A DNA stretch of 64,000 nucleotides from Sphingomonas sp. CBMAI 2297 (GCF_029870595.1 NZ_JAPDIR010000006.1:33362-97361); one strand, 5' to 3'. Numbered from the stretch's first letter, positions 44,653 through 52,160 are shown. Notes: generated by a model from the letters alone, not told the origin. Translations and numbers: made by a program.

Positions 44653-45450
44653 TCAGGCCGGGACGGTCGCCTGGTCGAAGAACAGCGCCTGGCTGATCGT
44701 CGTCTTCACGGTTTCCCGCTGGAACGGCTTGGTGATCAGGAAGGTCGGCTCGGGCCGCTCGCCGGTGAGCAGCCGCTCCGGGAAGGCAGTGATGAAGATC
44801 ACCGGCACCGAGAATTCGGCAAGGATGTCCTTCACCGCGTCGATGCCCGAGCTGTCGTCGGCGAGCTGGATGTCGGCCAGGACCAGCCCGGGCCGGTCCT
44901 CCATCGCCAGCGCGACCGCTTCGTCGCGCGTGACGGCGACGCCGGTCACCTCATGGCCCAGATCGCGCACGATCTGCTCCAGATCCATCGCGATGAGCGG
45001 CTCGTCCTCGATGATCATCACCCGCGTGCGCGTCTGGCGCTCGATCTCGGCCACGGCTTCACCCACCAGCTTCTGCACCTGTCCCGCATCCTCCTCGATC
45101 AGATAGCCGGCATCCTCGATGCTGAAGCCCTCGACGGTGGTGAGCAGCAGCGCCTGGCGCGACAATGGGGTGAGGCGCGCGAGCCGCTTGCGGGCGATCG
45201 CCTCATTCTCGTTGGCGGCATCGGCGACGACATCCTCTTCCTCGAGATGCGTCGACTGCCAGATCGCCTGGAAGGTGCGGTACAGGCCCAGCCGGGGATC
45301 GACTTCGCGGGGGAACTGGTCCGGCGCCGCGACGATCGCCTCGAGCGCCGCGCGCACATAGCGATCGCCATCGGCCTGGCTGCCGGTGAGCGCGCGCGCA
45401 TAGCGACGAAGCAACGGAAGGTGCGGCGCGAGTTGCTGTCCAAGCGACAT
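44653..45450 (-). CDS. phyR: Response regulator PhyR (sigma-like domain plus receiver)
   Basis: 265 residues. The N-terminal half (1-140) is a sigma2-sigma4 mimic (LLRRYARALTGSQADGDRYV, LTPLSRQALLLTTVEGFS and IEDAGYLIEED). The C-terminal receiver (about 142-258) has IIEDEPLIAMD, phospho-acceptor Asp193 in LVLADIQLADDSSG and Lys in FLITKPF. When phosphorylated, the sigma-like half binds NepR and releases EcfG. ATG 45450 follows AGGAGA. A palindromic EcfG-type promoter lies about 30 bp upstream, predicting autoregulation. It is divergent from nepR. Confidence 0.97.
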   Translation of the reverse strand: MSLGQQLAPHLPLLRRYARALTGSQADGDRYVRAALEAIVAAPDQFPREVDPRLGLYRTFQAIWQSTHLEEEDVVADAANENEAIARKRLARLTPLSRQALLLTTVEGFSIEDAGYLIEEDAGQVQKLVGEAVAEIERQTRTRVMIIEDEPLIAMDLEQIVRDLGHEVTGVAVTRDEAVALAMEDRPGLVLADIQLADDSSGIDAVKDILAEFSVPVIFITAFPERLLTGERPEPTFLITKPFQRETVKTTISQALFFDQATVPA

Positions 45451-45475
45451 GGTCGAACTATTCTCCTACGAGTGC

Positions 45476-45501
45476 GGAACGGATTGTTTCATCCCCGTTC
45501 C
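45476..45501. promoter_or_regulatory. Symmetric EcfG-type promoter between phyR and nepR
   Basis: GGAAC (45476-45480) and GTT (45497-45499) on the plus strand, and by perfect symmetry (ggaacgg...ccgttcc) GGAAC (45501-45497) and GTT (45480-45478) on the minus strand. The spacer is N15 to CGTT, one base shorter than the usual N16. It could fire towards both phyR (start 45450) and nepR. Confidence 0.6.
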
Positions 45502-45566
45502 GAGCTATTGCAATCCTCATTTCGTGCCACCCGAAGGAGCCCCTCCCCGGATATTGCATCGCCTGT

Positions 45567-45591
45567 GGAACAAACGAGGCGCTATTTGGTT
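45567..45591 (+). promoter_or_regulatory. Second EcfG-type promoter upstream of nepR
   Basis: GGAAC (45567-45571), 17 bp, GTT (45589-45591), on the nepR strand about 145 bp before the nepR start. Spacing equals that of the site at 47531; the base before GTT is G, not C. Confidence 0.5.
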
Positions 45592-45733
45592 TCATGGCAG
45601 ATGCTGCGTAATGTTGCCGCTCAGCCGCCGGCCCCATGCGACCGGTGGCTTTCGTTCAATTCCGGAAGTTGCATCCGGAACAGGTCGCTTTTAGTCCGGG
45701 CCGTGGGTAACGCTACGGCGCAGGGGGGAATTG

Positions 45734-45901
45734 GTGCGTTCCGCGGATGAGAAAATGAAAAAGCCGCCCAAATCCGATGGCGGGAAGGAAACCGGTCGCC
45801 CCGGTCGCAATGTCGGCGTGGCGCTGCGCCAGGCCTATGACGAGGCGCTGGGCGAAGCCGTTCCCGACGATCTGCTCGACCTGCTGAAGAAGCTCGACTA
45901 G
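45734..45901 (+). CDS. nepR: Anti-sigma factor NepR
   Basis: 55 residues from GTG 45734 (GGGGGGA 5 nt upstream); ATG 45755 would give 48. The conserved core RNVGVALRQAYDEALGEAV-PDDLLDLLKKLD matches NepR helices 1 and 2, the parts that bind EcfG or phosphorylated PhyR. The N-terminus is lysine-rich and disordered. It lies 10 bp upstream of the PhyP-like gene, probably co-transcribed, and divergent from phyR. Stop TAG. Confidence 0.9.
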   Translation: MRSADEKMKKPPKSDGGKETGRPGRNVGVALRQAYDEALGEAVPDDLLDLLKKLD

Positions 45902-45911
45902 TCCGGAGTCC

Positions 45912-47486
45912 ATGGACATCGCAGACGAAGAACCGCGCGCCAGGATCCGTCCGGCCGCGGCGCTGGTGCAATTGCCCACCGGCGCCAAGGTCTTCCTCTA
46001 CCTGATTCTCTGCCTGCTGCCGCTGGCATTGATCGCCCTGTTCACCACGCTGCAGAGCACGCGAAACGCGGATACCGAAGCCCGCGCCCGGCTGGGCGCC
46101 GCCGCCGGCGAAAGCTCGGGCGTGCTGCGCGACATCCTGGTCAACCATGTGAGCCAGCTCGCCGACGCGCTGGCCGCGCTGGAAGCCAATCCGCACGACG
46201 TTCCGGCCTGCACCCGTCTGGCGGGCACCTTCGCCACCACGGCGGGCGCGCGTTTCTCGATCGCCGACGGCGAGGGCCGCGTCATCTGCGGCCAGCGCTT
46301 CCGCGCGGAGGACAGGGCCAGGCTCCAGCACCGCCAGGTGCGGACCACGCTGGAGGCGGACGGCATGACGCTGCGCATCGGCGGCAGGACGGGCAGCACC
46401 GCGACCGCCTTCTATTCGAAGACCACGCTCGCCGCGCTGATCCAGCCGAGCGGCTTCGTTCCCGAATATGGCGCCGCGCTGATGCAGAATGGCGAGCGGC
46501 TGGTGCTGCGCAGGCTGGAAGGCGCGGGGCCGCTCGACCGCCGCGAGATCATTCCCAGCAATCTGGGCATCGACGGGCTCGAGCTCGAAATGTCGATGCT
46601 GGGCACGCCGATCACTTCGCCGATGATCATCAACACGGTGGTGCTGGTGCTGATGTGGCTCGCCGCCGCGGGCATCAGCTGGTTCGTCGTCGACATCCTC
46701 CTGATCCGGCCGCTGCGCCGCCTGCGCGCGAGCGTCGGCGCCTACAAGCCGGGCGAGGTGATCGACATCAAGCGCTTCGGCGACATGCCCGCCGCGGAGA
46801 TCCGCGAGCTGGGCGACACGTTCCGCGACATCAGCCGCACCGTGAAGGAGCATGAGGCCGACCTGGCCGAGGGGCTGGTGCGCCAGACCAAGCTGACCCG
46901 CGAGGTCCATCACCGGGTGAAGAACAATCTCCAGGTGATCGCCAGCCTGATCAACTTCCACGCGCGCAGCGCCCGGAGCGAGGAAGCGAGCGAGGCCTAT
47001 GCCTCGATCCAGCGGCGGGTGGACGCGCTCGCGGTGGTCCATCGCCACCATTATGCCGAACTGGAGGAGAATCGCGGGCTCGACCTCCGCTCGGTGATCG
47101 GCGAGCTCGCCGCCAATATCCGCGCCACCGCTCCGGAGCGCGCCCAGGGACTGGGCGTGACGCTCGACATTTCGCCGGTGCTGGTCAACCAGGACGTGGC
47201 GATCGCCGTCGCCTTCCTGCTCACCGAGATCGTCGAGCTGGCGATGAACTGCAATCCGGCCGCGCAGATCCGCATCTCGATCAAGCCGATCGACGATGAT
47301 GCGCACCGGGCGCTCCTGCGCGTCACCTCGCCTGCCCTGGTGGAGAGCCCCGCGCTCGAGACGCTGGTGGAGAATCGCTATGGCCGCGTGATCGGCGGCC
47401 TTGCCCGGCAATTGCGCACCAAGCTGCACCACGACCCGCTCAGCGGCGCTTATGAAGCCGCCATCGCGATCACCGGACGCCCCTGA
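45912..47486 (+). CDS. PhyP-like membrane HisKA_2 protein with degenerate ATPase domain
   Basis: 524 residues. Membrane helices at about 28-48 and 235-260 bracket a periplasmic sensor region; a HAMP-like segment follows (LLIRPLRRLRASVGAYKPGEV). HisKA_2 is canonical: LTREVHHRVKNNLQVIASLI (His333-334). The HATPase part keeps N-box ELAMNCN but lacks recognisable G1 (DxGxG) and G2 glycine motifs, where TSPALVESPALETLVENR stands instead, so ATP binding is doubtful. PhyP of Sphingomonas sp. Fr1 is a related protein reported as a negative regulator of PhyR, so a phosphatase role is likely. It follows nepR by 10 bp. Confidence 0.85.
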   Translation: MDIADEEPRARIRPAAALVQLPTGAKVFLYLILCLLPLALIALFTTLQSTRNADTEARARLGAAAGESSGVLRDILVNHVSQLADALAALEANPHDVPACTRLAGTFATTAGARFSIADGEGRVICGQRFRAEDRARLQHRQVRTTLEADGMTLRIGGRTGSTATAFYSKTTLAALIQPSGFVPEYGAALMQNGERLVLRRLEGAGPLDRREIIPSNLGIDGLELEMSMLGTPITSPMIINTVVLVLMWLAAAGISWFVVDILLIRPLRRLRASVGAYKPGEVIDIKRFGDMPAAEIRELGDTFRDISRTVKEHEADLAEGLVRQTKLTREVHHRVKNNLQVIASLINFHARSARSEEASEAYASIQRRVDALAVVHRHHYAELEENRGLDLRSVIGELAANIRATAPERAQGLGVTLDISPVLVNQDVAIAVAFLLTEIVELAMNCNPAAQIRISIKPIDDDAHRALLRVTSPALVESPALETLVENRYGRVIGGLARQLRTKLHHDPLSGAYEAAIAITGRP

Positions 47487-47530
47487 GCAATAACCTGGAT
47501 AAAAAAAGTTCGAAAAAAATCGGGGGGCGT

Positions 47531-47555
47531 GGAACCCGGGATCGCATGGACCGTT
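47531..47555 (+). promoter_or_regulatory. EcfG-type promoter with consensus GGAAC-N16-CGTT
   Basis: GGAAC (47531-47535), 16 bp, CGTT (47552-47555), a perfect match to the general stress sigma consensus, 45 bp after the PhyP-like gene. Predicted start of transcription is about 47562, just ahead of two C-rich stem-loops. Confidence 0.75.
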
Positions 47556-47561
47556 CTGCTC

Positions 47562-47665
47562 TTCGGATAGTGACCTTTTGCCCCCCCGCTCTCGCTATCC
47601 AAGACATGGGCCCGGAAGCGTCAACCCTCCCCCCCCCGGTGACGCTTCCGGGCCTAAAAATTTTG
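47562..47665 (+). ncRNA. Predicted EcfG-dependent small RNA with two C-rich loops (GsrN-like candidate)
   Basis: No coding frame. Stem-loop 1: ggatag (47565-47570) pairs with ctatcc (47595-47600) around a loop holding a run of seven or more C. Stem-loop 2: a perfect 15-bp stem ggcccggaagcgtca (47609-47623) / tgacgcttccgggcc (47640-47654) with a 16-nt loop of about 10 C. An A-run and T-run follow (47656-47664). In Caulobacter, GsrN is an EcfG-class-sigma-dependent RNA that acts through a C-rich loop. Location beside the stress locus and the consensus promoter support the call. It could instead be a long 5' leader of the lipoprotein gene at 47782. Confidence 0.6.
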
Positions 47666-47690
47666 GGGCCCTTGCACTTTCCCTAGCGTT

Positions 47691-47704
47691 GACAAGCACT
47701 TGTC
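47691..47704. promoter_or_regulatory. Palindrome gacaag-ca-cttgtc upstream of the entericidin-like gene
   Basis: A 6-bp inverted repeat around CA, overlapping a TTGACA -35-like element (47689-47694). Possible operator at the lipoprotein promoter; a matching -10 was not clear. Confidence 0.35.
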
Positions 47705-47781
47705 GTACAAACGGAACGTTTGCGCGAGCTTGGGCATTGGTCCGATGATCCCGATGGGATCCGGTATCCTGGAGAGTGAGT

Positions 47782-47916
47782 ATGCGTAAGATCATCGCCT
47801 GCGCCGCGCTTGCCGGCGCGATGCTGGTCTCGGCCTGCAACACGATCGAAGGCATGGGCCGGGACGTGTCCTCGGCCGGCGACACGGTCGCCAAGACCGC
47901 GAACGACGCCAAATAG
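47782..47916 (+). CDS. Entericidin A/B-family small lipoprotein
   Basis: 44 residues: basic start MRKII, hydrophobic core ACAALAGAMLVS, lipobox LVSAC with lipidated Cys19, then NTIEGMGRDVSSAGDTVAKTANDAK, the entericidin signature. Entericidins are osmotic or stress-induced envelope lipoproteins and are frequent EcfG regulon members. Ribosome site GGAGAG lies upstream of ATG 47782. An intrinsic terminator follows. Its nearest EcfG promoter is at 47531, 226 bp upstream, beyond the predicted sRNA. Confidence 0.88.
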   Translation: MRKIIACAALAGAMLVSACNTIEGMGRDVSSAGDTVAKTANDAK

Positions 47917-47930
47917 GCCGGGCGGAAAGC

Positions 47931-47965
47931 AAAGCCCCTCCCGCACGCGCGGGAAGGGCTTTTTC
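47931..47965. terminator. Intrinsic terminator between the lipoprotein gene and tatC
   Basis: Stem agcccctcccgc/gcgggaagggct (one mismatch) flanked by AAA and TTTTT; serves both convergent genes. Confidence 0.85.
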
Positions 47966-47968
47966 GCG

Positions 47969-48760
47969 TCAGGCCTCGGCGGCCTCCGTCTCGGCCTCGT
48001 CCTTGTCGTCCGTCGCCGCCGGGCGACGGCGGCGAGTGAACCAGATCGCCGCCAGCGACAGGAAATAGAGCCCGACCAGCGGAATCGCGAGCAGCAGCTG
48101 CGAGCCGACGTCCGGCGGCGTCAGCACCGCGGCGATCGCGAAGGCGGCGACCACGGCATAGCGCCAGGCGCCCTTGAGCTGCTCATAGGTGACGATTCCC
48201 GCCCGCTCGAGCAGCATCAGCAGCACCGGCAGCAGGAAGGTGATGCCGAAGGCGAAGAGGAACTGCATCACGAAATCGAGATATTTCTCGGCATCGGGCA
48301 TCGCGACCTGCTTGACGCCGCTGGTGCCGAGCTCGCCCTGATAGCCGAGCAGGAAATGCAGCGCCGTGGGGATGGCGATGAAATAGGCGAGCGCGGCGCC
48401 GGCGATGAACAGCACCGGCGTCGCCAGCAGGAAGGGCAGCAACGCCTTCTTCTCCTGCCGGTAGAGCCCGGGCGCGACGAACTGCCAGAGCTGTGTCGCG
48501 ATCACCGGGAAGGACAGCATCATCGCCGAGAAGAAGGCGACCTTGAGCTGGACGAAGAACGCCCCGAATATCTGCGTGAAGATCACCTGGTCCTGCCCCG
48601 CCACCGCGAGCGGATGGACGAGGAAACCGTAGATTTCCTTCGAGAAATAGAAGGAGGCGAAGAACGTCACCACCAGCGCCGCCACGCAGTAGAGCAGGCG
48701 GCGGCGCAGTTCGATCAGATGCTCGAGCAGGGGCTGCTGGGTATCGTCGATGTCCCTCAT
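47969..48760 (-). CDS. tatC: Sec-independent protein translocase TatC
   Basis: 263 residues with six membrane helices. PLLEHLIELRRRLLYC is the conserved N-terminus with the Glu that binds the twin-arginine signal. FVAPGLYRQEKKALLPF is the first cytoplasmic loop motif, and LTPPDVGSQLLLAIPL is the late motif. The C-terminal tail is acidic. ATG 48760 overlaps the tatB stop by 4 bases. Last gene of tatABC. The DUF1501 protein at 60.6 kb carries a Tat signal and is a probable substrate. Confidence 0.97.
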   Translation of the reverse strand: MRDIDDTQQPLLEHLIELRRRLLYCVAALVVTFFASFYFSKEIYGFLVHPLAVAGQDQVIFTQIFGAFFVQLKVAFFSAMMLSFPVIATQLWQFVAPGLYRQEKKALLPFLLATPVLFIAGAALAYFIAIPTALHFLLGYQGELGTSGVKQVAMPDAEKYLDFVMQFLFAFGITFLLPVLLMLLERAGIVTYEQLKGAWRYAVVAAFAIAAVLTPPDVGSQLLLAIPLVGLYFLSLAAIWFTRRRRPAATDDKDEAETEAAEA

Positions 48761-49284
48761 TCCGCCGCCTCGGCAGGCGGCGCGGCCTTTTTGCGGGTGC
48801 GCGGCTTGGCCGCCGGCTCGGCCGAAGCCGCGGCAGCCTTGCGCGCGCGCGGCTTGGGCGCGGGCCTGGCGGCGGGCTCGGCCACCGGCTCGGCGGCGAC
48901 AGCGGCCGGCTTGCGCGCCCGCTTCGGCGTGGGCGCCTGCGCGGACACGCCCGGCGTCTCGCCCAGGATCGCGGGCTGCTCGACCATCACGGGCGCCGCG
49001 TCCTCGCCGACAGCATGCACCTCCGCCTCGGGCGCGGGAAGCGCCGCGGGCGGATGCTCCGACATGATGCGCGCATTCTCGGCCGCCCATTGCTTCTCGA
49101 GCTCGGCAAGCTCCGCCTCGCGGACCATGCTGTCGAACCCGGAGCGGAACTGGCGCGCGACGGCGCGCGCCTTGCCGAACCATTTGCCCACGAAGCGCAT
49201 CGCCTTGGGCAGATCCTTGGGCCCGATCACGATCAGCGCCACAATGGCGACGACCACGAATTCAGGCGCGTTGAAATCAAGCAT
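48757..49284 (-). CDS. tatB: Sec-independent translocase subunit TatB
   Basis: 175 residues. N-terminal helix FNAPEFVVVAIVALIVIGPKDLP has the TatB-type Glu and the GPKDLP hinge. An amphipathic helix and a long charged cytoplasmic helix (about 25-85) follow. The last ~90 residues are Ala/Pro/Lys-rich low-complexity (several RK-AA repeats), as is common in alphaproteobacterial TatB. It forms the substrate receptor with TatC. It is 56 bp from tatA and overlaps tatC. Confidence 0.95.
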   Translation of the reverse strand: MLDFNAPEFVVVAIVALIVIGPKDLPKAMRFVGKWFGKARAVARQFRSGFDSMVREAELAELEKQWAAENARIMSEHPPAALPAPEAEVHAVGEDAAPVMVEQPAILGETPGVSAQAPTPKRARKPAAVAAEPVAEPAARPAPKPRARKAAAASAEPAAKPRTRKKAAPPAEAAE

Positions 49285-49340
49285 CGATCAAATCGCCAGA
49301 AGCGGCCCCCGGCGCCCTGAGCCGGGAGCGGCGCGGAAGT

Positions 49341-49574
49341 TCAGAGCTTCTCTTCGCGCGCGGGCTCGGCCTCGCGCTGCACGGTCGGCTCCGGGGCCGC
49401 CTTGCCTTCGATGCGGGTCGCCGGCTTGTCCTCGTCCTCCTCGGACATGCCCTTCTTGAACTGCTTGATGCCCTTGGCGACGTCGCCCATCATGTTCGAG
49501 AAGCGACCGCCGCCGAGCAGGAGGATCGCAATCAAGCCCAGCACGAGCCAGTGCCAGATGCTGCCCATACCCAT
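49341..49574 (-). CDS. tatA: Sec-independent translocase subunit TatA
   Basis: 77 residues. N-terminal helix IWHWLVLGLIAILLLGGGRF, hinge, amphipathic helix NMMGDVAKGIKQFKKGM and an acidic tail with EEDEDKP. It polymerises to form the translocation pore. ATG 49574, or ATG 49568 two codons later. First of tatABC, 72 bp after scpB on the same strand. Confidence 0.96.
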   Translation of the reverse strand: MGMGSIWHWLVLGLIAILLLGGGRFSNMMGDVAKGIKQFKKGMSEEDEDKPATRIEGKAAPEPTVQREAEPAREEKL

Positions 49575-49646
49575 AACAAATCTCCTTGATTCAATCTCTA
49601 TCTAAGCCTCGCGCGCAGCAGCGGCAATGGCCAACGCGGGAGCGCC

Positions 49647-50252
49647 CTATTCGTCGTCTGTGACAGTTTCGCTTTCGGGCGCCTCGGCCCCGTCGCTTTC
49701 GCCCAGCGCCTCCATGGCGAGATCGACCGGATCGAGCAGGCCGGCGGCCTTGAGGTCGTCGATTCCCGGCAGGTCGCGGCGGCTGGAAAGGCCGAAATGG
49801 GTGAGGAAGCCGCCCGTGGTGGCATACATCAGCGGCCGCCCGGGCACTTCGCGGCGGCCGGCCGGGCGCACCCAGCCCGCTTCCATCAGCACGTCGATCG
49901 TGCCCTTGGATATCTGCACGCCGCGGATCGCCTCGATCTCGGCGCGCGTCACCGGCTCGTGATAGGCGATGATCGCCAGCGTCTCGATACCCGCGCGGCT
50001 GAGCTTGCGGCTTTCCTCCCGGTCGCGGCGCAGCAGGTGCGCCAGATCGGCGGCGGTCTGGAAGTGCCAGCGATCGCCGCGGCGGACCAGCTCGATCCCG
50101 CGCCCCGCATACAGCGCCTCCAGCGCTGCCAGCGCGCCGCGCAGGTCGATCTCCGCGCCGACATGCGCGCGGATCTCGTCCAGCGTCATCGGGGACTCGG
50201 AAGCGAACAGCACGGCCTCCACCGCGCGCGAAGCCGCGTCTTCGGGCGTCAT
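49647..50252 (-). CDS. scpB: Segregation and condensation protein ScpB
   Basis: 201 residues, two winged-helix domains: AVEAVLFASESPMTLDEIRAHVG and LSRAGIETLAIIAYHEPVTRAEIEAIRGV are the conserved stretches, then VRPAGRREVPGRPLMYATTGGFLTHFGL. It works with ScpA and SMC in chromosome condensation. The C-terminus is acidic. ATG 50252 overlaps the scpA stop by 4 bases. Confidence 0.95.
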   Translation of the reverse strand: MTPEDAASRAVEAVLFASESPMTLDEIRAHVGAEIDLRGALAALEALYAGRGIELVRRGDRWHFQTAADLAHLLRRDREESRKLSRAGIETLAIIAYHEPVTRAEIEAIRGVQISKGTIDVLMEAGWVRPAGRREVPGRPLMYATTGGFLTHFGLSSRRDLPGIDDLKAAGLLDPVDLAMEALGESDGAEAPESETVTDDE

Positions 50253-50983
50253 CCGGCCGCCTTGAGATAGAGCGGCGCGAAGGCCGATTTCTGCCGCAGC
50301 TCCACCCGGCCCTGCTTGGCCAGCTCCAGCGCGGCGACGAAGGACGAGGCGAGCGCCGACTTGGCATAGGGCCCGGCCGCGCCTTCGGGCAGGAAGGACT
50401 GGAGCGTGCTCCATTCGATCCGCGTGCCGATCAGGGCCGAGACGCGCTCGATCGCCGCCTCCAGCGTCATCACGTCGCGGTGCGCGACGACGTGCATCAC
50501 CGGCCGGGTGCGCGCGCTGATCCGGCCATAGGCGGCGATCAGGTCGTAGATCTCGGCCTCCCAGCGCGCCTTGCGCAGCACGCGGAGCCCCTCGGGCGCA
50601 CCGCGGAAGAAATTGTCGCGCCCGGTGCGGTCGCGCGCCATCAGCCGCGCGCCGGCGTCCCGCATCGCGTTGAGCCGCTCGAGGCGCAGCTGCAGGCGCA
50701 GCGCCAGCTCCTCGGGGCTCGGCGTCTCCTCGGGATTGCGCGGGAGCAGCAGCGCCGACTTGAGATAGGCCAGCCAGGCAGCCATCACGAGATAGTCGGC
50801 GGCCAGCTCGAGCTTCAGCTCGCGCGCCTGGTTCACGAAATCGAGATATTGCTCGACGAGCTGGAGGATCGATATCTGCCGCAGGTCCACCTTCTGGTTG
50901 CGCGCGAGCGCGAGCAGCAGGTCGAGCGGCCCTTCCCAGCCGTCGATGTCGATCTTCAGGGTGTCGGGTGTCTCGACGTCCAT
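50249..50983 (-). CDS. scpA: Segregation and condensation protein ScpA (kleisin)
   Basis: 244 residues. N-terminal EGPLDLLLALARNQKVDLRQI and YLVMAAWLAYLKSALLLP are the kleisin SMC-binding region; the C-terminal winged helix ends SSFVAALELAKQGRVELRQ. It bridges SMC heads in the condensin complex. ATG 50983. Order nagZ-scpA-scpB-tatABC is the usual alphaproteobacterial arrangement. A hairpin separates it from nagZ. Confidence 0.95.
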   Translation of the reverse strand: MDVETPDTLKIDIDGWEGPLDLLLALARNQKVDLRQISILQLVEQYLDFVNQARELKLELAADYLVMAAWLAYLKSALLLPRNPEETPSPEELALRLQLRLERLNAMRDAGARLMARDRTGRDNFFRGAPEGLRVLRKARWEAEIYDLIAAYGRISARTRPVMHVVAHRDVMTLEAAIERVSALIGTRIEWSTLQSFLPEGAAGPYAKSALASSFVAALELAKQGRVELRQKSAFAPLYLKAAG

Positions 50984-51021
50984 GGCAGGAGTTAAGCAGG
51001 TCGGAGGGGTGGTGTCATCAA

Positions 51022-51051
51022 CTCCCTCTCTCCGCTTGCGGGGAGAGGGAG
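51022..51051. terminator. Stem-loop between nagZ and scpA
   Basis: 14-base arms ctccctctctccgc / gcggggagagggag (one mismatch) with a 2-base centre. No T-run; may end nagZ transcription or stabilise the transcript. The sequence type is a common intergenic hairpin in GC-rich genomes. Confidence 0.5.
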
Positions 51052-51054
51052 AAG

Positions 51055-52062
51055 TTACGCCAGCGCCAGCAACGCGTCGCGCCTGGCGACCAACTCCGCG
51101 AAGTCCGCATCAGGCTCGTCCGCGCCCGTCGTCGCCATCGCGCGGTCAAGCCGCTCGATGCATGCGGGCGTCGCGTCGGGCAGCAGGGCGGAGATCTCGA
51201 TCATCTCCTCCATCCGCGCCCAGCAGTCGAGCACCACGTCGCAGCCCGCCGCCAGCGCCTGCGTCGCCTTTTCGCCCGGCGTGCCGGAGAGCGCCTTCAT
51301 GTCGATGTCGTCGGTCATCAACAGGCCGTCAAAGCCGATGCGATCGCGGATGATCTCGCCGATCACCCGGGGCGAGAGCGTGGCGGGGCGCTCGGCGTCC
51401 CAGGCTTCGAACACCACATGGCAGGTCATGCCCATCGGCGCATGCCGGAGCGCGTGGAACGGCGCGATGTCCTGTTCCAGCGCCGCCGCGTCGACCCGGA
51501 CGCGCGGCAGCTCGAGATGGCTGTCGACCAGCGCGCGGCCATGGCCCGGCATGTGCTTGACCACGCCGACCACGCCGCCCCGGCGCAACCCCTCCACACA
51601 GGCCTGTCCCAGTGCCGCGACCCGCATCGGCTCGCCGCCAAAGGCGCGGTCGCCGATCGCCTGAGTCACCTCGGGCGTGACGACGTCGAGCAGCGGCGCG
51701 CAATCGACGGTGACTCCCACATCGGCCAGCATCATGCCCAGCGCATGGTAATTGGCGCGTGCCGCCTCGATCGCGGAGACCGGCGCGACGTCGTAGAGCC
51801 GGCCGAACACCTCGCCCGCCGGGAAGGCCGGCCATTCGGGCGGCACCATCCGGCTGACGCGGCCGCCTTCCTGGTCGATCAGGATCGGCAGATCGGCCCG
51901 GCCGCTCAATTCGCGCAGGCTCTCGGTGAGCGCGCGCATCTGATCGCGGCTCTCGCAATTGCGCTTGAACAGGATGTAGCCGAGCGGATCGGCGTCACGG
52001 AAGAAATCGCGCTCCTCGGCCGTGAGCGACAGGCCGGATACACCGAAGATTACAGGCTTCAT
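51055..52062 (-). CDS. nagZ: Beta-N-acetylhexosaminidase NagZ
   Basis: 335 residues, glycoside hydrolase family 3. ILIDQEGGRVSRM, VVKHMPGHGRALVDSHLELP (the flexible loop with catalytic His and Asp) and FDGLLMTDDIDMKAL (catalytic Asp nucleophile) are all intact. It removes GlcNAc from 1,6-anhydro-muropeptides in cytosolic peptidoglycan recycling and so affects AmpC-type induction. ATG 52062 (MKPVIFGVSG) is the natural start; an upstream frame is not supported. Confidence 0.96.
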   Translation of the reverse strand: MKPVIFGVSGLSLTAEERDFFRDADPLGYILFKRNCESRDQMRALTESLRELSGRADLPILIDQEGGRVSRMVPPEWPAFPAGEVFGRLYDVAPVSAIEAARANYHALGMMLADVGVTVDCAPLLDVVTPEVTQAIGDRAFGGEPMRVAALGQACVEGLRRGGVVGVVKHMPGHGRALVDSHLELPRVRVDAAALEQDIAPFHALRHAPMGMTCHVVFEAWDAERPATLSPRVIGEIIRDRIGFDGLLMTDDIDMKALSGTPGEKATQALAAGCDVVLDCWARMEEMIEISALLPDATPACIERLDRAMATTGADEPDADFAELVARRDALLALA

Positions 52063-52160
52063 GCCTGCGGTCTTAGCCGAGCGGAAGGCGCCGGATAAGC
52101 CCCTCCCCCGATATCGGCCATGCCCGTGCGGCATGGCTTGCCGTCAGCCGGCCCGGCGGA

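Noticed and set aside
45621..47432. 603-residue minus-strand frame across the PhyP-like gene
   Set aside because: Low-complexity shadow composition; the plus-strand protein has clear HisKA_2 and membrane features and a ribosome site.
47607..47656. The 15-bp hairpin as an ordinary terminator of the PhyP-like gene
   Set aside because: It is followed by TAAAAA and then TTTT rather than an immediate U-run, has a C10 loop and lies downstream of a consensus EcfG promoter; termination is not excluded but explains less.
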